64,000 nucleotides of DNA from Cytobacillus depressus (GCF_008923245.1 NZ_WBOS01000002.1:496001-560000), one strand, 5' to 3'. Positions 36,762 to 46,073 are shown, numbered from the stretch's first letter. Made by a program: numbers and translations. The notes: generated from the sequence alone by a model not told the origin.

Positions 36762-37839
36762 TGTGCTTGTGGTGGATGATTCGGCCTTTATGAGAAAGCT
36801 TATTTCTGACTTTCTATCTGAAAATCCCGAAATTACTGTTGTTGCAACAGCGCGGAATGGCGAGGACGGATTAAAGAAAGTAAAGGAATTAAATCCAGAT
36901 GTTGTAACGATGGATATTGAAATGCCTATATTAAATGGGTTGGATGCTTTGAAGCAAATCATGCATGAGCATCCAGTCCCGGTGATAATGCTTTCTAGTA
37001 CGACGGGTTCGGGTGCTGAAAATACGTTAACAGCCATTCAATATGGAGCCTTTGATTTTATTGCCAAGCCATCAGGTGCAATTTCACTTGATTTACATAA
37101 AATTAAAGAAGAATTAGTCGAAAAAGTAATTTCGGCAAGTAAAGTAAGTAAGAAACATTTGATAAATTTAGAAACAAATAGAAATACACCTATTAAACAG
37201 GAAGAAAGATATAGTAAAATAGAACCGATTGAAACTATAAATCTAGTTTCGCCGAAAAAGGAAAATAATAAGAAGAAAATAATTTGCATAGGGACTTCCA
37301 CAGGAGGACCAAGAGCATTACAAAAGGTCCTAACAACATTGCCAGAAAATATTGACGCTGGAATTTTAATCGTTCAGCATATGCCAGCTGGCTTTACAAA
37401 ATCGCTTGCTAATCGTTTAAATTCTGTTTGTCATATTTCGGTTAAGGAAGCCACTTGCGGAGAAATTGTTCAAAAAGGAACTGCCTATATTGCTCCAGGC
37501 GGATTTCATTTAAAAGTAAAGGAATCTGGCAGCAATCTTATGATCCAATTAGATCAAACAGAGGCGATATATGGACATCGGCCTTCTGTTGATGTCCTCT
37601 TTGAATCTCTTAGTGAGATAACGGAATACAAAAAGGTAGCAGTTATTATGACGGGTATGGGTTCAGATGGGAAGAAAGGCCTTATTGCATTAAAAAATAC
37701 TGGAAAGACTGCTGCCATTGCTGAATCAGAAGAAACATCAATTGTTTTCGGGATGCCTAAAGCGGCTATAGCAACAAATTTAGTAGACGAAATACAAACT
37801 GTTGATAAAATTGCAAATACTATTTTGAAATTCCTTTAA
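36748..37839 (+). CDS. cheB: Chemotaxis methylesterase CheB
   Basis: Demethylates receptors and deamidates glutamines. ATG 36748 (MRKINVLVVDDSAFMRK) has AAGGGGG upstream; the longer frame from 36550 runs inside flhG and is rejected. 363 residues. The receiver domain has D56 in VTMDIEMPILNG, followed by a linker and a methylesterase domain with catalytic Ser in GTSTGGPRAL, His in VQHMPAGFT and Asp in MTGMGSDGKKG. The stop codon is inside a 15-base inverted repeat. Confidence 0.97.
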   Translation: MRKINVLVVDDSAFMRKLISDFLSENPEITVVATARNGEDGLKKVKELNPDVVTMDIEMPILNGLDALKQIMHEHPVPVIMLSSTTGSGAENTLTAIQYGAFDFIAKPSGAISLDLHKIKEELVEKVISASKVSKKHLINLETNRNTPIKQEERYSKIEPIETINLVSPKKENNKKKIICIGTSTGGPRALQKVLTTLPENIDAGILIVQHMPAGFTKSLANRLNSVCHISVKEATCGEIVQKGTAYIAPGGFHLKVKESGSNLMIQLDQTEAIYGHRPSVDVLFESLSEITEYKKVAVIMTGMGSDGKKGLIALKNTGKTAAIAESEETSIVFGMPKAAIATNLVDEIQTVDKIANTILKFL

Positions 37840-37930
37840 CTTTATTCAGCGGTGTCACCCTACATGGCGCGAAAGGAAGTAATCGGGCATCTCAATCTAG
37901 TAGAGTAAGCGAAAGGCTGAATAAAGTTAA
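37836..37930 (+). ncRNA. Candidate structured RNA or repeat between cheB and cheA
   Basis: A perfect 15-base inverted repeat, TTAACTTTATTCAGC (37836-37850) and GCTGAATAAAGTTAA (37916-37930), encloses a 65-base interior that can form further short stems (for example around CTC..GAG at 37891-37906). Its 5' arm includes the cheB stop codon. The bases up to cheA (37931-38037) hold smaller imperfect stems. It does not match a riboswitch pattern I can recognise. It may be an RNA element or a short palindromic repeat. Confidence 0.4.
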
Positions 37931-38037
37931 GCCTCTGGCGAGCCTTTTGATTTTTCAGGGGAATTTATCGAGCGAGCTCAGGTAAATCTGGGCACAAATA
38001 CGCCAAGGCGAATTTGATTATTGAGGGGTGAAAGCTA

Positions 38038-40095
38038 ATGGATATGAATCAGTATTTAGAAGTATTTATTGAAGAAAGTAAAGAGCATTTACAGGCATGT
38101 AATGAACAGCTGCTTGAGCTAGAGAAAAACCCAGATGATATAAATATTGTGAATGAAATTTTTCGCTCTGCTCATACACTCAAAGGAATGTCGGCTACGA
38201 TGGGCTATGAAGATTTAGCAAAACTAACTCATCAAATGGAAAATGTACTTGACGCCATTCGTAATCATAAAATTACGTTCAACCCAGAGATTCTTGACGT
38301 CGTTTTCTTAGCAGTTGATGATTTAGAGGCGATGGTGCAATCGATTGCTGCTGGCGGGGATGGAAAAAGGGACGTATCTGATGTCGTTGAAAAGCTACTA
38401 ATAATAGAAAAAGGCGAAAAAATTAGTCAAATTGCAAAATCCGAAACAGCTGTTACAGTTACTGACGAGCCGCCAGCAGTAAAAAATGTTTACGATGAAT
38501 TTGAAATGACAGTCATGCAGCAATCTAAGGAGCAAGGATTTGAATCATTCGAAATTACGGTTAGTTTAAGGGATGATTGTTTACTCAAGGCGGCAAGAGT
38601 ATTTATGGTGTTTGAAATTTTAGAAAAAATCGGTGAAGTAATTAAAGCTAATCCATCGGTCGAGCAATTAGAGGAAGAACAATTTGATAATGAATTTACC
38701 GTTACGATCATTTCAAAAGAGACTAAAGAAGATATACATAAGAAAGTAATGAGGGTTTCCGAAATTGAGAAGGTGACTGTAAATGTTTTATCACTAGAGT
38801 TCCTTCGTCATTCTGAAATAGATGTAGTGGTACATAGTAATAATGAGGAAACTGCAGGTATTCAAAAAGATATACAAAAACAAAGTAATACTGCAAAGCA
38901 AGAAGAAAAGAAAGAAAGTTCATCATCTTCATCCTCTAAAAATACGAGCAGCAAGACGATTCGGGTAAATATTGAAAGACTTGATATTTTAATGAATTTA
39001 TTTGAAGAATTGGTTATTGACCGTGGGAGACTTGAGCAAATTTCCCGAGACTTAAATAATCAAGAGCTTCATGAAACAGTCGAACGGATGACTAGAATTT
39101 CAGGTGATTTACAAAATATTATTTTAAATATGCGGATGGTGCCTGTTGAGACAGTGTTTAATCGCTTCCCACGTATGGTTCGTCAACTAGCAAGGGACTT
39201 AGATAAAAAAATTAATCTTGAAATTATCGGCGCGGAAACAGAATTAGATCGAACGGTTATTGATGAAATTGGCGATCCTCTCGTTCACTTAATTAGAAAT
39301 GCTCTAGATCATGGTGTGGAAACGCCTGAAGTTAGAAAAGCAAATGGGAAGAATGAAGAAGGCACAGTCATTTTAAAAGCTTATCATAGCGGCAACCATG
39401 TCTTTATTGAATTAGAAGATGATGGCGCGGGTATAAATCGTGAGAAAGTTCTTGCAAAAGCAATTAAAAATGGAATTGTTTCTCCACAAGCTGCTTCCAC
39501 AATGAGTGATAAACAAGTTTATGAGTTAATACTGGCATCTGGTTTCTCAACAGCTGACAAAATTTCTGATGTATCCGGACGCGGAGTTGGTCTTGATGTT
39601 GTAAAAAGTACGATTGAATCGTTAGGCGGGACCATCTCAATTGATTCAACATTTGGAAAAGGTTCAGTTTTTTCAATCCAGCTACCACTAACATTATCCA
39701 TCATCTCAGTCATGCTTACTGAAATTCAAAATGAAAAGTTTGCGATCCCTCTATCTTCAATCATTGAAACAGCGATTGTGAAGAAATCTGAAGTTTTAAA
39801 TGCTCATAATCAAAGAGTCATTGATTTCAGAGGAAAAGTTGTCCCTCTTTTATTTTTGAAGGAAATTTTTGAAGTCCCTGTAATTGAAGAAAAGGATGAA
39901 TTCTATTCAGTAGTTCTCGTAAGAAAAGGGGATAAAGTAGCTGGCCTTGTTGTCGACTCCTTTATTGGGCAGCAGGAGGTTGTCTTGAAATCACTAGGAA
40001 ACTACTTAACAAATGTCTTTGCTATTTCTGGAGCAACTATTCTCGGTGATGGCCAGGTTGCATTAATTGTAGATTGTAATTCATTAATTAAGTGA
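38038..40095 (+). CDS. cheA: Chemotaxis histidine kinase CheA
   Basis: Central kinase of chemotaxis signalling. 685 residues. Hpt P1 domain with phosphoacceptor H46 (FRSAHTLKGMSATMGYED), CheY/CheB-binding P2 (about 150-275), a Ser-rich linker (ESSSSSSSKNTSSK), dimerisation P3 (about 300-360) and ATP-binding P4 with N box HLIRNALDHGVE and G box LEDDGAGIN. The CheW-like P5 domain occupies about 545-685. The start ATG follows GAGGGGTGA, downstream of the 198-base structured gap. Confidence 0.98.
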   Translation: MDMNQYLEVFIEESKEHLQACNEQLLELEKNPDDINIVNEIFRSAHTLKGMSATMGYEDLAKLTHQMENVLDAIRNHKITFNPEILDVVFLAVDDLEAMVQSIAAGGDGKRDVSDVVEKLLIIEKGEKISQIAKSETAVTVTDEPPAVKNVYDEFEMTVMQQSKEQGFESFEITVSLRDDCLLKAARVFMVFEILEKIGEVIKANPSVEQLEEEQFDNEFTVTIISKETKEDIHKKVMRVSEIEKVTVNVLSLEFLRHSEIDVVVHSNNEETAGIQKDIQKQSNTAKQEEKKESSSSSSSKNTSSKTIRVNIERLDILMNLFEELVIDRGRLEQISRDLNNQELHETVERMTRISGDLQNIILNMRMVPVETVFNRFPRMVRQLARDLDKKINLEIIGAETELDRTVIDEIGDPLVHLIRNALDHGVETPEVRKANGKNEEGTVILKAYHSGNHVFIELEDDGAGINREKVLAKAIKNGIVSPQAASTMSDKQVYELILASGFSTADKISDVSGRGVGLDVVKSTIESLGGTISIDSTFGKGSVFSIQLPLTLSIISVMLTEIQNEKFAIPLSSIIETAIVKKSEVLNAHNQRVIDFRGKVVPLLFLKEIFEVPVIEEKDEFYSVVLVRKGDKVAGLVVDSFIGQQEVVLKSLGNYLTNVFAISGATILGDGQVALIVDCNSLIK

Positions 40096-40135
40096 ATTTT
40101 TCACAAACTCAATAGATTGAAGGAAGGAGATTGGT

Positions 40136-40606
40136 ATGACAGAAGCGGTTGCTGCTAATATTAAATTAATTGTTTTTCAGCTAATAGACAAGGAGTATGC
40201 CATCCCAGTAAATCAAGTCCGTTCCATTGAAAAAGTTGATCATATAACAAGAGTGCCTCGAACTGCCAAATTTATTAAAGGGGTCATAAATCTTCGTGGG
40301 GTCATTACGCCAATTATTGACTTGCGAAGCAGATTTGGACTTGAGGAAATAAGCTATTCAGATAGTACAAGAGTAATTATTGCTGGATTTAATGATTTAG
40401 AGGTTGGTTTCATAGTGGATTTAGCGAATGATGTTATAGATATTCCAGTTCATTCAATTGAACCGCCTCCGGAAGTAGTTGGAGTGTCGGAGGTTGAGTT
40501 TATTAATGGAGTTGCAAAGGTAGGAAGCCGTTTATTAATACTCGTTGACCTAGAGAAGATTTTAAACTGTGAAGAATCTATAAATATGCTAGGAACTGAA
40601 GGGTAA
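40136..40606 (+). CDS. cheW: Chemotaxis coupling protein CheW
   Basis: Links receptors to CheA. 156 residues, with the domain pattern IVFQLIDKEYAIPVNQVRSI, FIKGVINLRGVITPIIDLRSRF and GVAKVGSRLLILVDLEKIL. The ATG follows AAGGAGATTGG. cheC starts four bases after the stop. Confidence 0.98.
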   Translation: MTEAVAANIKLIVFQLIDKEYAIPVNQVRSIEKVDHITRVPRTAKFIKGVINLRGVITPIIDLRSRFGLEEISYSDSTRVIIAGFNDLEVGFIVDLANDVIDIPVHSIEPPPEVVGVSEVEFINGVAKVGSRLLILVDLEKILNCEESINMLGTEG

Positions 40607-40609
40607 TAT

Positions 40610-41248
40610 ATGAGCTTTATTGAAAAAATTTCATCCATGCACCTCGATGTATTGAAAGAAATCGGCAATATCGGGGCCGGCCATGCTGCTACGTCACTGT
40701 CAAAATTATTAAATAAAAAAATTGATATGCAAGTTCCGGACGTCCGCATTGTTTCATTTGATGAAATGATGAATATGATGGGTGGGGCTGATCATGTTGT
40801 CGCTGGGGTATTTCTTAGAATTGAAGGAGACGCCCCTGGCAGCATGATTTTTGTGCTTCCTATTCAGCAAGCCTCCCAATTCATTAGGGAAATGATAGGC
40901 GATGACAGCTTTAGTTTTGATACCTTGCCACATAACGAAATCGCATTATCAGCTTATCAGGAGCTGGGAAATATTTTATCTGGATCTTATTTATCTTCTC
41001 TTTCAGATTTTACGAATTTATCATTATATCCTTCTGTTCCTGCACTAAGTATTGATATGGCAGGCGCAATTATGAGCTATGGATTACTTGAATTGTCACA
41101 TGTAAGTGATTATGCCATTGTCATAAATACGGCACTGAATGATGAAGTCGAAAATAAGGAAGCGGTTATGGGTCACTTTTTCCTGCTGCCTGACCCAGAT
41201 TCATTTCAAACAATTTTTCAATCATTAGGAGTTCCACAATATGATTGA
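40610..41248 (+). CDS. cheC: CheY-P phosphatase CheC
   Basis: Chemotaxis phosphatase whose activity is raised by CheD. 212 residues (B. subtilis 209). It carries two active-site repeats, DVLKEIGNIGAGHAATSLS and SAYQELGNILSGSYLSSLS, each with the E..N pair. The 3' end overlaps cheD by eight bases, indicating coupling of the two partners. Confidence 0.97.
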   Translation: MSFIEKISSMHLDVLKEIGNIGAGHAATSLSKLLNKKIDMQVPDVRIVSFDEMMNMMGGADHVVAGVFLRIEGDAPGSMIFVLPIQQASQFIREMIGDDSFSFDTLPHNEIALSAYQELGNILSGSYLSSLSDFTNLSLYPSVPALSIDMAGAIMSYGLLELSHVSDYAIVINTALNDEVENKEAVMGHFFLLPDPDSFQTIFQSLGVPQYD

Positions 41249-41738
41249 ATGTAAAGAAGTGATAAAGGTTGGAATTGCAGATTTAAATATAGTAAAAGCC
41301 CCGCATACGATACGGACGTCAGGGCTCGGTTCGTGTGTAGGTGTTGTTATTTATGATCAGCAGCGGGAAATTGCAGGGCTTGCTCACATAATGCTTCCTG
41401 ATTCGACGTTGGCGAAGGCTGGGAATATTAATATCGCAAAGTATGCGGATACAGCTATTAAAGATCTCGTTGCCAAATTAATTGCGAATGGAGCAAAGGC
41501 TTATTCATTAAAAGCGAAAATTGCCGGCGGGGCACAAATGTTCCAATTTTCTTCAGGAAGTGACATTATGCGAATCGGTCCAAGAAATGTAGAGGCAGTT
41601 AAATCAGCTTTATCTGCCTTTAAAATTAGCATCATTGCCGAAGATGTCGGTGGCAATAATGGAAGAACGATAGAATTTGATCCACGTACATGTATTTTAA
41701 GTATCCGTACAGTGAATAAGGGAGTTCAGGAAATATAA
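41241..41738 (+). CDS. cheD: Chemoreceptor glutamine deamidase CheD
   Basis: Deamidates receptor glutamines and activates CheC. 165 residues. It has the cysteine hydrolase-type core GLGSCVGVVIYD (catalytic Cys) with His in GLAHIMLPD and the KIAGGAQMF strand. A structured, repeat-rich gap of 277 bases follows before sigD, unlike the short spacing in B. subtilis. Confidence 0.97.
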   Translation: MIECKEVIKVGIADLNIVKAPHTIRTSGLGSCVGVVIYDQQREIAGLAHIMLPDSTLAKAGNINIAKYADTAIKDLVAKLIANGAKAYSLKAKIAGGAQMFQFSSGSDIMRIGPRNVEAVKSALSAFKISIIAEDVGGNNGRTIEFDPRTCILSIRTVNKGVQEI

Positions 41739-41739
41739 A

Positions 41740-41901
41740 GTGAAACTTCAATCAGTGGGGGTTTTTCGACGCACAGGACGTGCTAGTGCCGACGTTGCCA
41801 CAGGACGTGGCATTTTTAGTCGGCCCCATCCCCACTCATTCTTCATTGTTTTTGCTTGAATCATTGAAGTGGGGGTCTTACTGCCCGTTAATCTGCGATA
41901 A
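41740..41901 (-). repeat. Palindromic repeat copy 2 with embedded GGA-loop hairpins, between cheD and sigD
   Basis: On the reverse strand the element begins TTATCGCAGATTAACGGGC and ends TTGAAGTTTCAC, the same outer sequences as the copy at 11180-11328. An inner module carries GCAC-AGGAC-GTGC (41771-41783) and GCCAC-AGGAC-GTGGC (41797-41811), the latter nested in a GCCGAC/GTCGGC stem. A similar module (GTAC-AGGAG-GTAC) is present at 32451. The rest of the gap to 42015 is AT-rich, with no strong promoter visible. Confidence 0.8.
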
Positions 41902-42015
41902 TCAGAATCTCTTAAAATGAGAGGGCTGTTTTTTCCTTCTTGATTTACAGCCTGAGCTTTCGACAAGTAAAGGTTATTTTTAATCGTTTATAGAATTGAT
42001 TTGAGGAGGATGACC

Positions 42016-42774
42016 ATGGCGATGCAAACGACAGAAGAGCATAGATATTGGCAAAGTTGGGTCAACTCACGAGATGGTCAAGCTGGAGATTTTCTTGTGA
42101 AAAAGTATTTGCCGCTTGTGAGTTACCACGTCCAAAGGATTTCCGTAAATCTTCCCAAAAATGTTTCACGGGATGATTTACGTAGCCTTGGAATGTTAGG
42201 TCTTTATGATGCCTTGGAAAAATTCGATCCAAATCGGGATTTAAAGTTTGATACATATGCTTCATTTCGAATTCGTGGTGCTATTTTAGACGGATTAAGA
42301 AAAGAAGACTGGCTCCCGCGTAATACGAGAGAAAAGGCAAAGAAAATCGAAGCAACGATGGAAAAGCTGGAGCAACGGTTAATGAGAAATGCAACGATCG
42401 AAGAGATTGCCACCGAACTAAATATGAGTGTTGAAGAGGTGCAATCTGTTAGCAATGAACATTTCTTCGCCAATATTCTATCAATAGATGAAAAGCTAAA
42501 TGACAAAGAGGATGAAGGCCATACTCATATGATTAAAGATGATAAGGCCGACATTCCGGAAGCCAAAATTCTAAAAGATGAAATGATCCGGGAGCTCGGA
42601 GAAATGATTTCATTATTAAATGAAAAAGAACAGCTCGTTATTAGCTTATTTTATAAAGATGAATTAACCTTAACAGAGATTGGTCAAGTTATGAGCCTTT
42701 CAACTTCCAGAATATCACAAATTCATTCAAAAGCTATTTTTAAGTTAAGGAATGCATTAATAAAGGTACTATAA
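42016..42774 (+). CDS. sigD: RNA polymerase sigma factor SigD (motility)
   Basis: Directs transcription of flagellin, autolysins and late motility genes. ATG 42016 lies 6 bases after GAGGAGG. 252 residues. Region 2 is LPLVSYHVQRISVNLPKNVS with DLRSLGMLGLYDALEKFDPN (conserved RNA polymerase core contact) and FDTYASFRIRGAILDGLRKEDW. Region 4 is LTEIGQVMSLSTSRISQIHSKA. In B. subtilis its level depends on distance from the fla/che promoter. The fapA start lies 14 bases after the stop. Confidence 0.98.
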   Translation: MAMQTTEEHRYWQSWVNSRDGQAGDFLVKKYLPLVSYHVQRISVNLPKNVSRDDLRSLGMLGLYDALEKFDPNRDLKFDTYASFRIRGAILDGLRKEDWLPRNTREKAKKIEATMEKLEQRLMRNATIEEIATELNMSVEEVQSVSNEHFFANILSIDEKLNDKEDEGHTHMIKDDKADIPEAKILKDEMIRELGEMISLLNEKEQLVISLFYKDELTLTEIGQVMSLSTSRISQIHSKAIFKLRNALIKVL

Positions 42775-42788
42775 GAGGAGGAAGCAAT

Positions 42789-44144
42789 ATGGAAAAGCAT
42801 TTTCGTATTATCATAACTAAGGATCGTCTAACCGCAAAGCTTGATCTGATAGCAAAAATTGAGAATAGCTTTTCCATTGAGATGCAGGATGTTTTGCAGC
42901 TTCTTTCAAATGAAAAGGTTTCCGTTGGCATCAAAAATGACATTTTATTAAAAATTTGTGAAAATCCAAACTCCATAAATTATCCTACAACTATTGCAGA
43001 AGGCATACAACCAAAAGACGGAATGGATGCATATTTACTTAATGAAATACGGAGTTCTAAGAAAGAAAGCCGCGAAAAATTTAATTTTCGAAATGTCCTG
43101 CAAATTCCATCTGTTTCAACTGGTCAACTGCTCGCATCCATTGTACCGTCCACCCCTGGTACAGACGGAATGGATGTGCTTGGAAACAAAATACCTGCAA
43201 AAAACGGCAAACCTCTTAAAATAAAACCGAGTAAGAATACGATATTGAGTGGAACAAGTTTTTATTCAACATTAGAGGGACAATTAAGCCTTACCAATCA
43301 CTTTATATCTGTAAATCCAATATTTGAAGTGAACGGAGATTTGGATTTAAAAACAGGCAATATTGATTTTATTGGAAATGTCATTATTAATGGAAATGTT
43401 CCAAACGGGTATAAAATAAGAGCTGGCGGAGATGTTAGAATCTTTGGCTTAGTGGAAGCAGCTAATATTATTGCAGGGGGAAACATTATTATTTCTGGCG
43501 GAGTGTCTGGCGGGAATAAAGGGGTTTTAACAGCAGAAGGTAATATACAAGCAACCTATTTAAATCAGGCTATTGTAAACGCTAAACAGGATGTCATCGT
43601 TGAATCTTCTATCTTACATAGCAGAGTTCAAGCTGGCTCTAGCATTCAATGCAGTAAAGCCATAATAATTGGCGGTATTCTTATTGCTCATAAAGAGATT
43701 CATGTTAAAGAAGTCGGTAACCAATTGTTTACTAAAACAGACATGCAAATGACTATAGATCTGTCATTAGTAGAAAAAGAGCAAGCGTTAAAGATAGAAA
43801 AGGCGGAATTAACTGATAACATAAGTAAATTAATTAATATTGAGAAGAAGTTGAACGAAGTTGCCAAAAAGTCAGGTAGCCTAACTCCTAAACAAAGAAT
43901 TACTATATTAAAGCAACGATCTACAAAACAACATATTGAAAAGCAGCTTTCTCTAATTAATGAAGAGCTGTGGCAGCTTGAGGAAGTGAAAAAAGAAGCT
44001 GAGCAATTGTCCATCTATATTTATGAATCGATTTATCCAAATACTTCATTCCAATTTGGCAAATATGCATTAAAGCTGCAGCATAAGCAATCAAAAGCTC
44101 GCTATTTTCTGCAAGACGGAGAAATCATCTCTAAACCTATTTAA
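42789..44144 (+). CDS. FapA/DUF342 family protein
   Basis: 451 residues. The central part (about 120-300) is glycine and isoleucine-rich with repeated turns (GDVRIFGLVEAANIIAGGNI, ISGGVSGGNKGVLTAEGNIQ, AKQDVIVESSILHSRVQAGS), the signature right-handed parallel beta-helix of the DUF342/FapA (polymer-forming) family. The C-terminal 130 residues are coiled coil. It sits between sigD and the SwrB-like gene; FapA has been linked to polar flagellar assembly in Vibrio. Its function in Bacillaceae is not known to me. Confidence 0.8.
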   Translation: MEKHFRIIITKDRLTAKLDLIAKIENSFSIEMQDVLQLLSNEKVSVGIKNDILLKICENPNSINYPTTIAEGIQPKDGMDAYLLNEIRSSKKESREKFNFRNVLQIPSVSTGQLLASIVPSTPGTDGMDVLGNKIPAKNGKPLKIKPSKNTILSGTSFYSTLEGQLSLTNHFISVNPIFEVNGDLDLKTGNIDFIGNVIINGNVPNGYKIRAGGDVRIFGLVEAANIIAGGNIIISGGVSGGNKGVLTAEGNIQATYLNQAIVNAKQDVIVESSILHSRVQAGSSIQCSKAIIIGGILIAHKEIHVKEVGNQLFTKTDMQMTIDLSLVEKEQALKIEKAELTDNISKLINIEKKLNEVAKKSGSLTPKQRITILKQRSTKQHIEKQLSLINEELWQLEEVKKEAEQLSIYIYESIYPNTSFQFGKYALKLQHKQSKARYFLQDGEIISKPI

Positions 44145-44187
44145 TAGATACTTTTTAATAAGCTAAACAGAAAAGAGTGAGGGGCTA

Positions 44188-44502
44188 ATGAGTTTGAAAT
44201 CGATTGAAATGCAAGTTGCCTTACCAAGAACTGTGGAGGTAGGCAAAATTCAGGAGCAATTGCAGCAACGAGGACAAAATATTCAAGACTTTGCCAATGA
44301 AAGTACCTATAAAGAGGAAAAAAAGAAGCGGGATTCCGTTATTAAAAATGAGCATAAAGCGAATGTAAAGTTTACGAATGAAGATGGAAGTGATCGATCT
44401 TCCAATTATGATGGAAATCATCCTCCAAAAAAGAAGAAAAGGAACGATGTCAATAAGGAGATGCATCCTTATAAAGGAAATGTGATTGATTACAGTGGAT
44501 AG
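44188..44502 (+). CDS. Small conserved-looking protein of unknown function, 104 residues
   Basis: Start ATG preceded by AGTGAGGGG. The first 30 residues are amphipathic, with ALPRTVEVGKIQEQLQQRGQ, which I recall as a conserved start in a small protein of Firmicutes motility loci. The rest is charged and low-complexity, including a basic patch (PPKKKKRNDVNK). No transmembrane helix or enzyme motif. It lies between fapA and the SwrB-like gene with a tight 9-base gap downstream, so it is probably expressed with them. No function can be assigned. Confidence 0.65.
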   Translation: MSLKSIEMQVALPRTVEVGKIQEQLQQRGQNIQDFANESTYKEEKKKRDSVIKNEHKANVKFTNEDGSDRSSNYDGNHPPKKKKRNDVNKEMHPYKGNVIDYSG

Positions 44503-44511
44503 AGGGATGTT

Positions 44512-45090
44512 ATGACCACTTTTTTTATAATATTGAGTTTGTTTTTAAATATTCTTGCCCTTTTTTCTATTATTATATTATTTCTGCGGCAAAATCGCTT
44601 TCTACAGGCTGAGAAGAAGCAAGAAAAGATGTTACAGGAAATGGAAGATATGATTTCCTCATATCTCATTCAAATGAAGGAAGAAAATGAAGACTTTATT
44701 AACCGAATGAATAAAGTTAAAAACACTGATATTCCCAAGCAAAAGCCAATAAAGATGGAAATTAATGAACAGAAAAGGAATGATTCTAACGAAAACGATT
44801 TTCCGCTTCAAAACCGCGTGGGGAAGGCAAATGTAAATAAAGCGGTAAAAGCATATAAACAGAGTGCTGACACTTCTGTCTTACATTCGGAAATGGATCA
44901 TCTCCACCCGTTAGATGAAATTGAAATGCCTAAGCTTGAAAAGGAGAATTCCACGGAATATTCTCTTCTAAATGAAGTTCTTTTTTTAAAAAAGCAAGGA
45001 TTAAATGAGACAGGAATCGCTCAAAAACTGAATAAAGGGAAAACAGAAATTGAGCTTTTGCTGAAATTTAATCAAAAAAGCAAGGATTAG
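44512..45090 (+). CDS. swrB: SwrB-like (YlxL) swarming motility protein
   Basis: 192 residues. The N-terminal membrane anchor (about 3-25, FFIILSLFLNILALFSIIILFL) is followed by a coiled coil and a low-complexity linker. The C-terminal segment LNETGIAQKLNKGKTEIELLL resembles a helix-turn-helix fold. Position as the last gene of the fla/che operon, just before rpsB, is that of swrB in B. subtilis, where it promotes hook-basal body completion. Assignment rests on position and architecture. Confidence 0.75.
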   Translation: MTTFFIILSLFLNILALFSIIILFLRQNRFLQAEKKQEKMLQEMEDMISSYLIQMKEENEDFINRMNKVKNTDIPKQKPIKMEINEQKRNDSNENDFPLQNRVGKANVNKAVKAYKQSADTSVLHSEMDHLHPLDEIEMPKLEKENSTEYSLLNEVLFLKKQGLNETGIAQKLNKGKTEIELLLKFNQKSKD

Positions 45091-45091
45091 C

Positions 45092-45120
45092 TTGAAACAT
45101 CAACTTCTTTATGCTATATT
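45092..45120 (+). promoter_or_regulatory. Sigma-A promoter of rpsB-tsf
   Basis: TTGAAA (45092-45097), a 17-base spacer and TATATT (45115-45120) begin immediately after the swrB stop; near-ideal sigma-A spacing and hexamers. Confidence 0.8.
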
Positions 45121-45124
45121 AACC

Positions 45125-45937
<813 letters not shown>

Positions 45938-45951
45938 TTAAGGCGAAATTT

Positions 45952-45992
45952 AAAAAGGTGATTAGAGGGCGCACCCTTTATCACCTTTTTTT
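45952..45992 (+). terminator. Terminator or attenuator between rpsB and tsf
   Basis: The stem AAAAAGGTGAT pairs with ATCACCTTTTT and has an inner stem AGGG/CCCT; a seven-T run follows. It likely lowers transcription into tsf. Confidence 0.8.
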
Positions 45993-46073
45993 AAAGAAAT
46001 GGCCTAGAGCTGTTTGTAAGTAGAAATATAGGTAAAAATATAAATACATACCTTATTAAGGAGGATTTTCATA

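Noticed and set aside
37840-38037. Cyclic-di-GMP or other known riboswitch before cheA
   Set aside because: The characteristic conserved cores are not present; retained only as an unexplained structured region.
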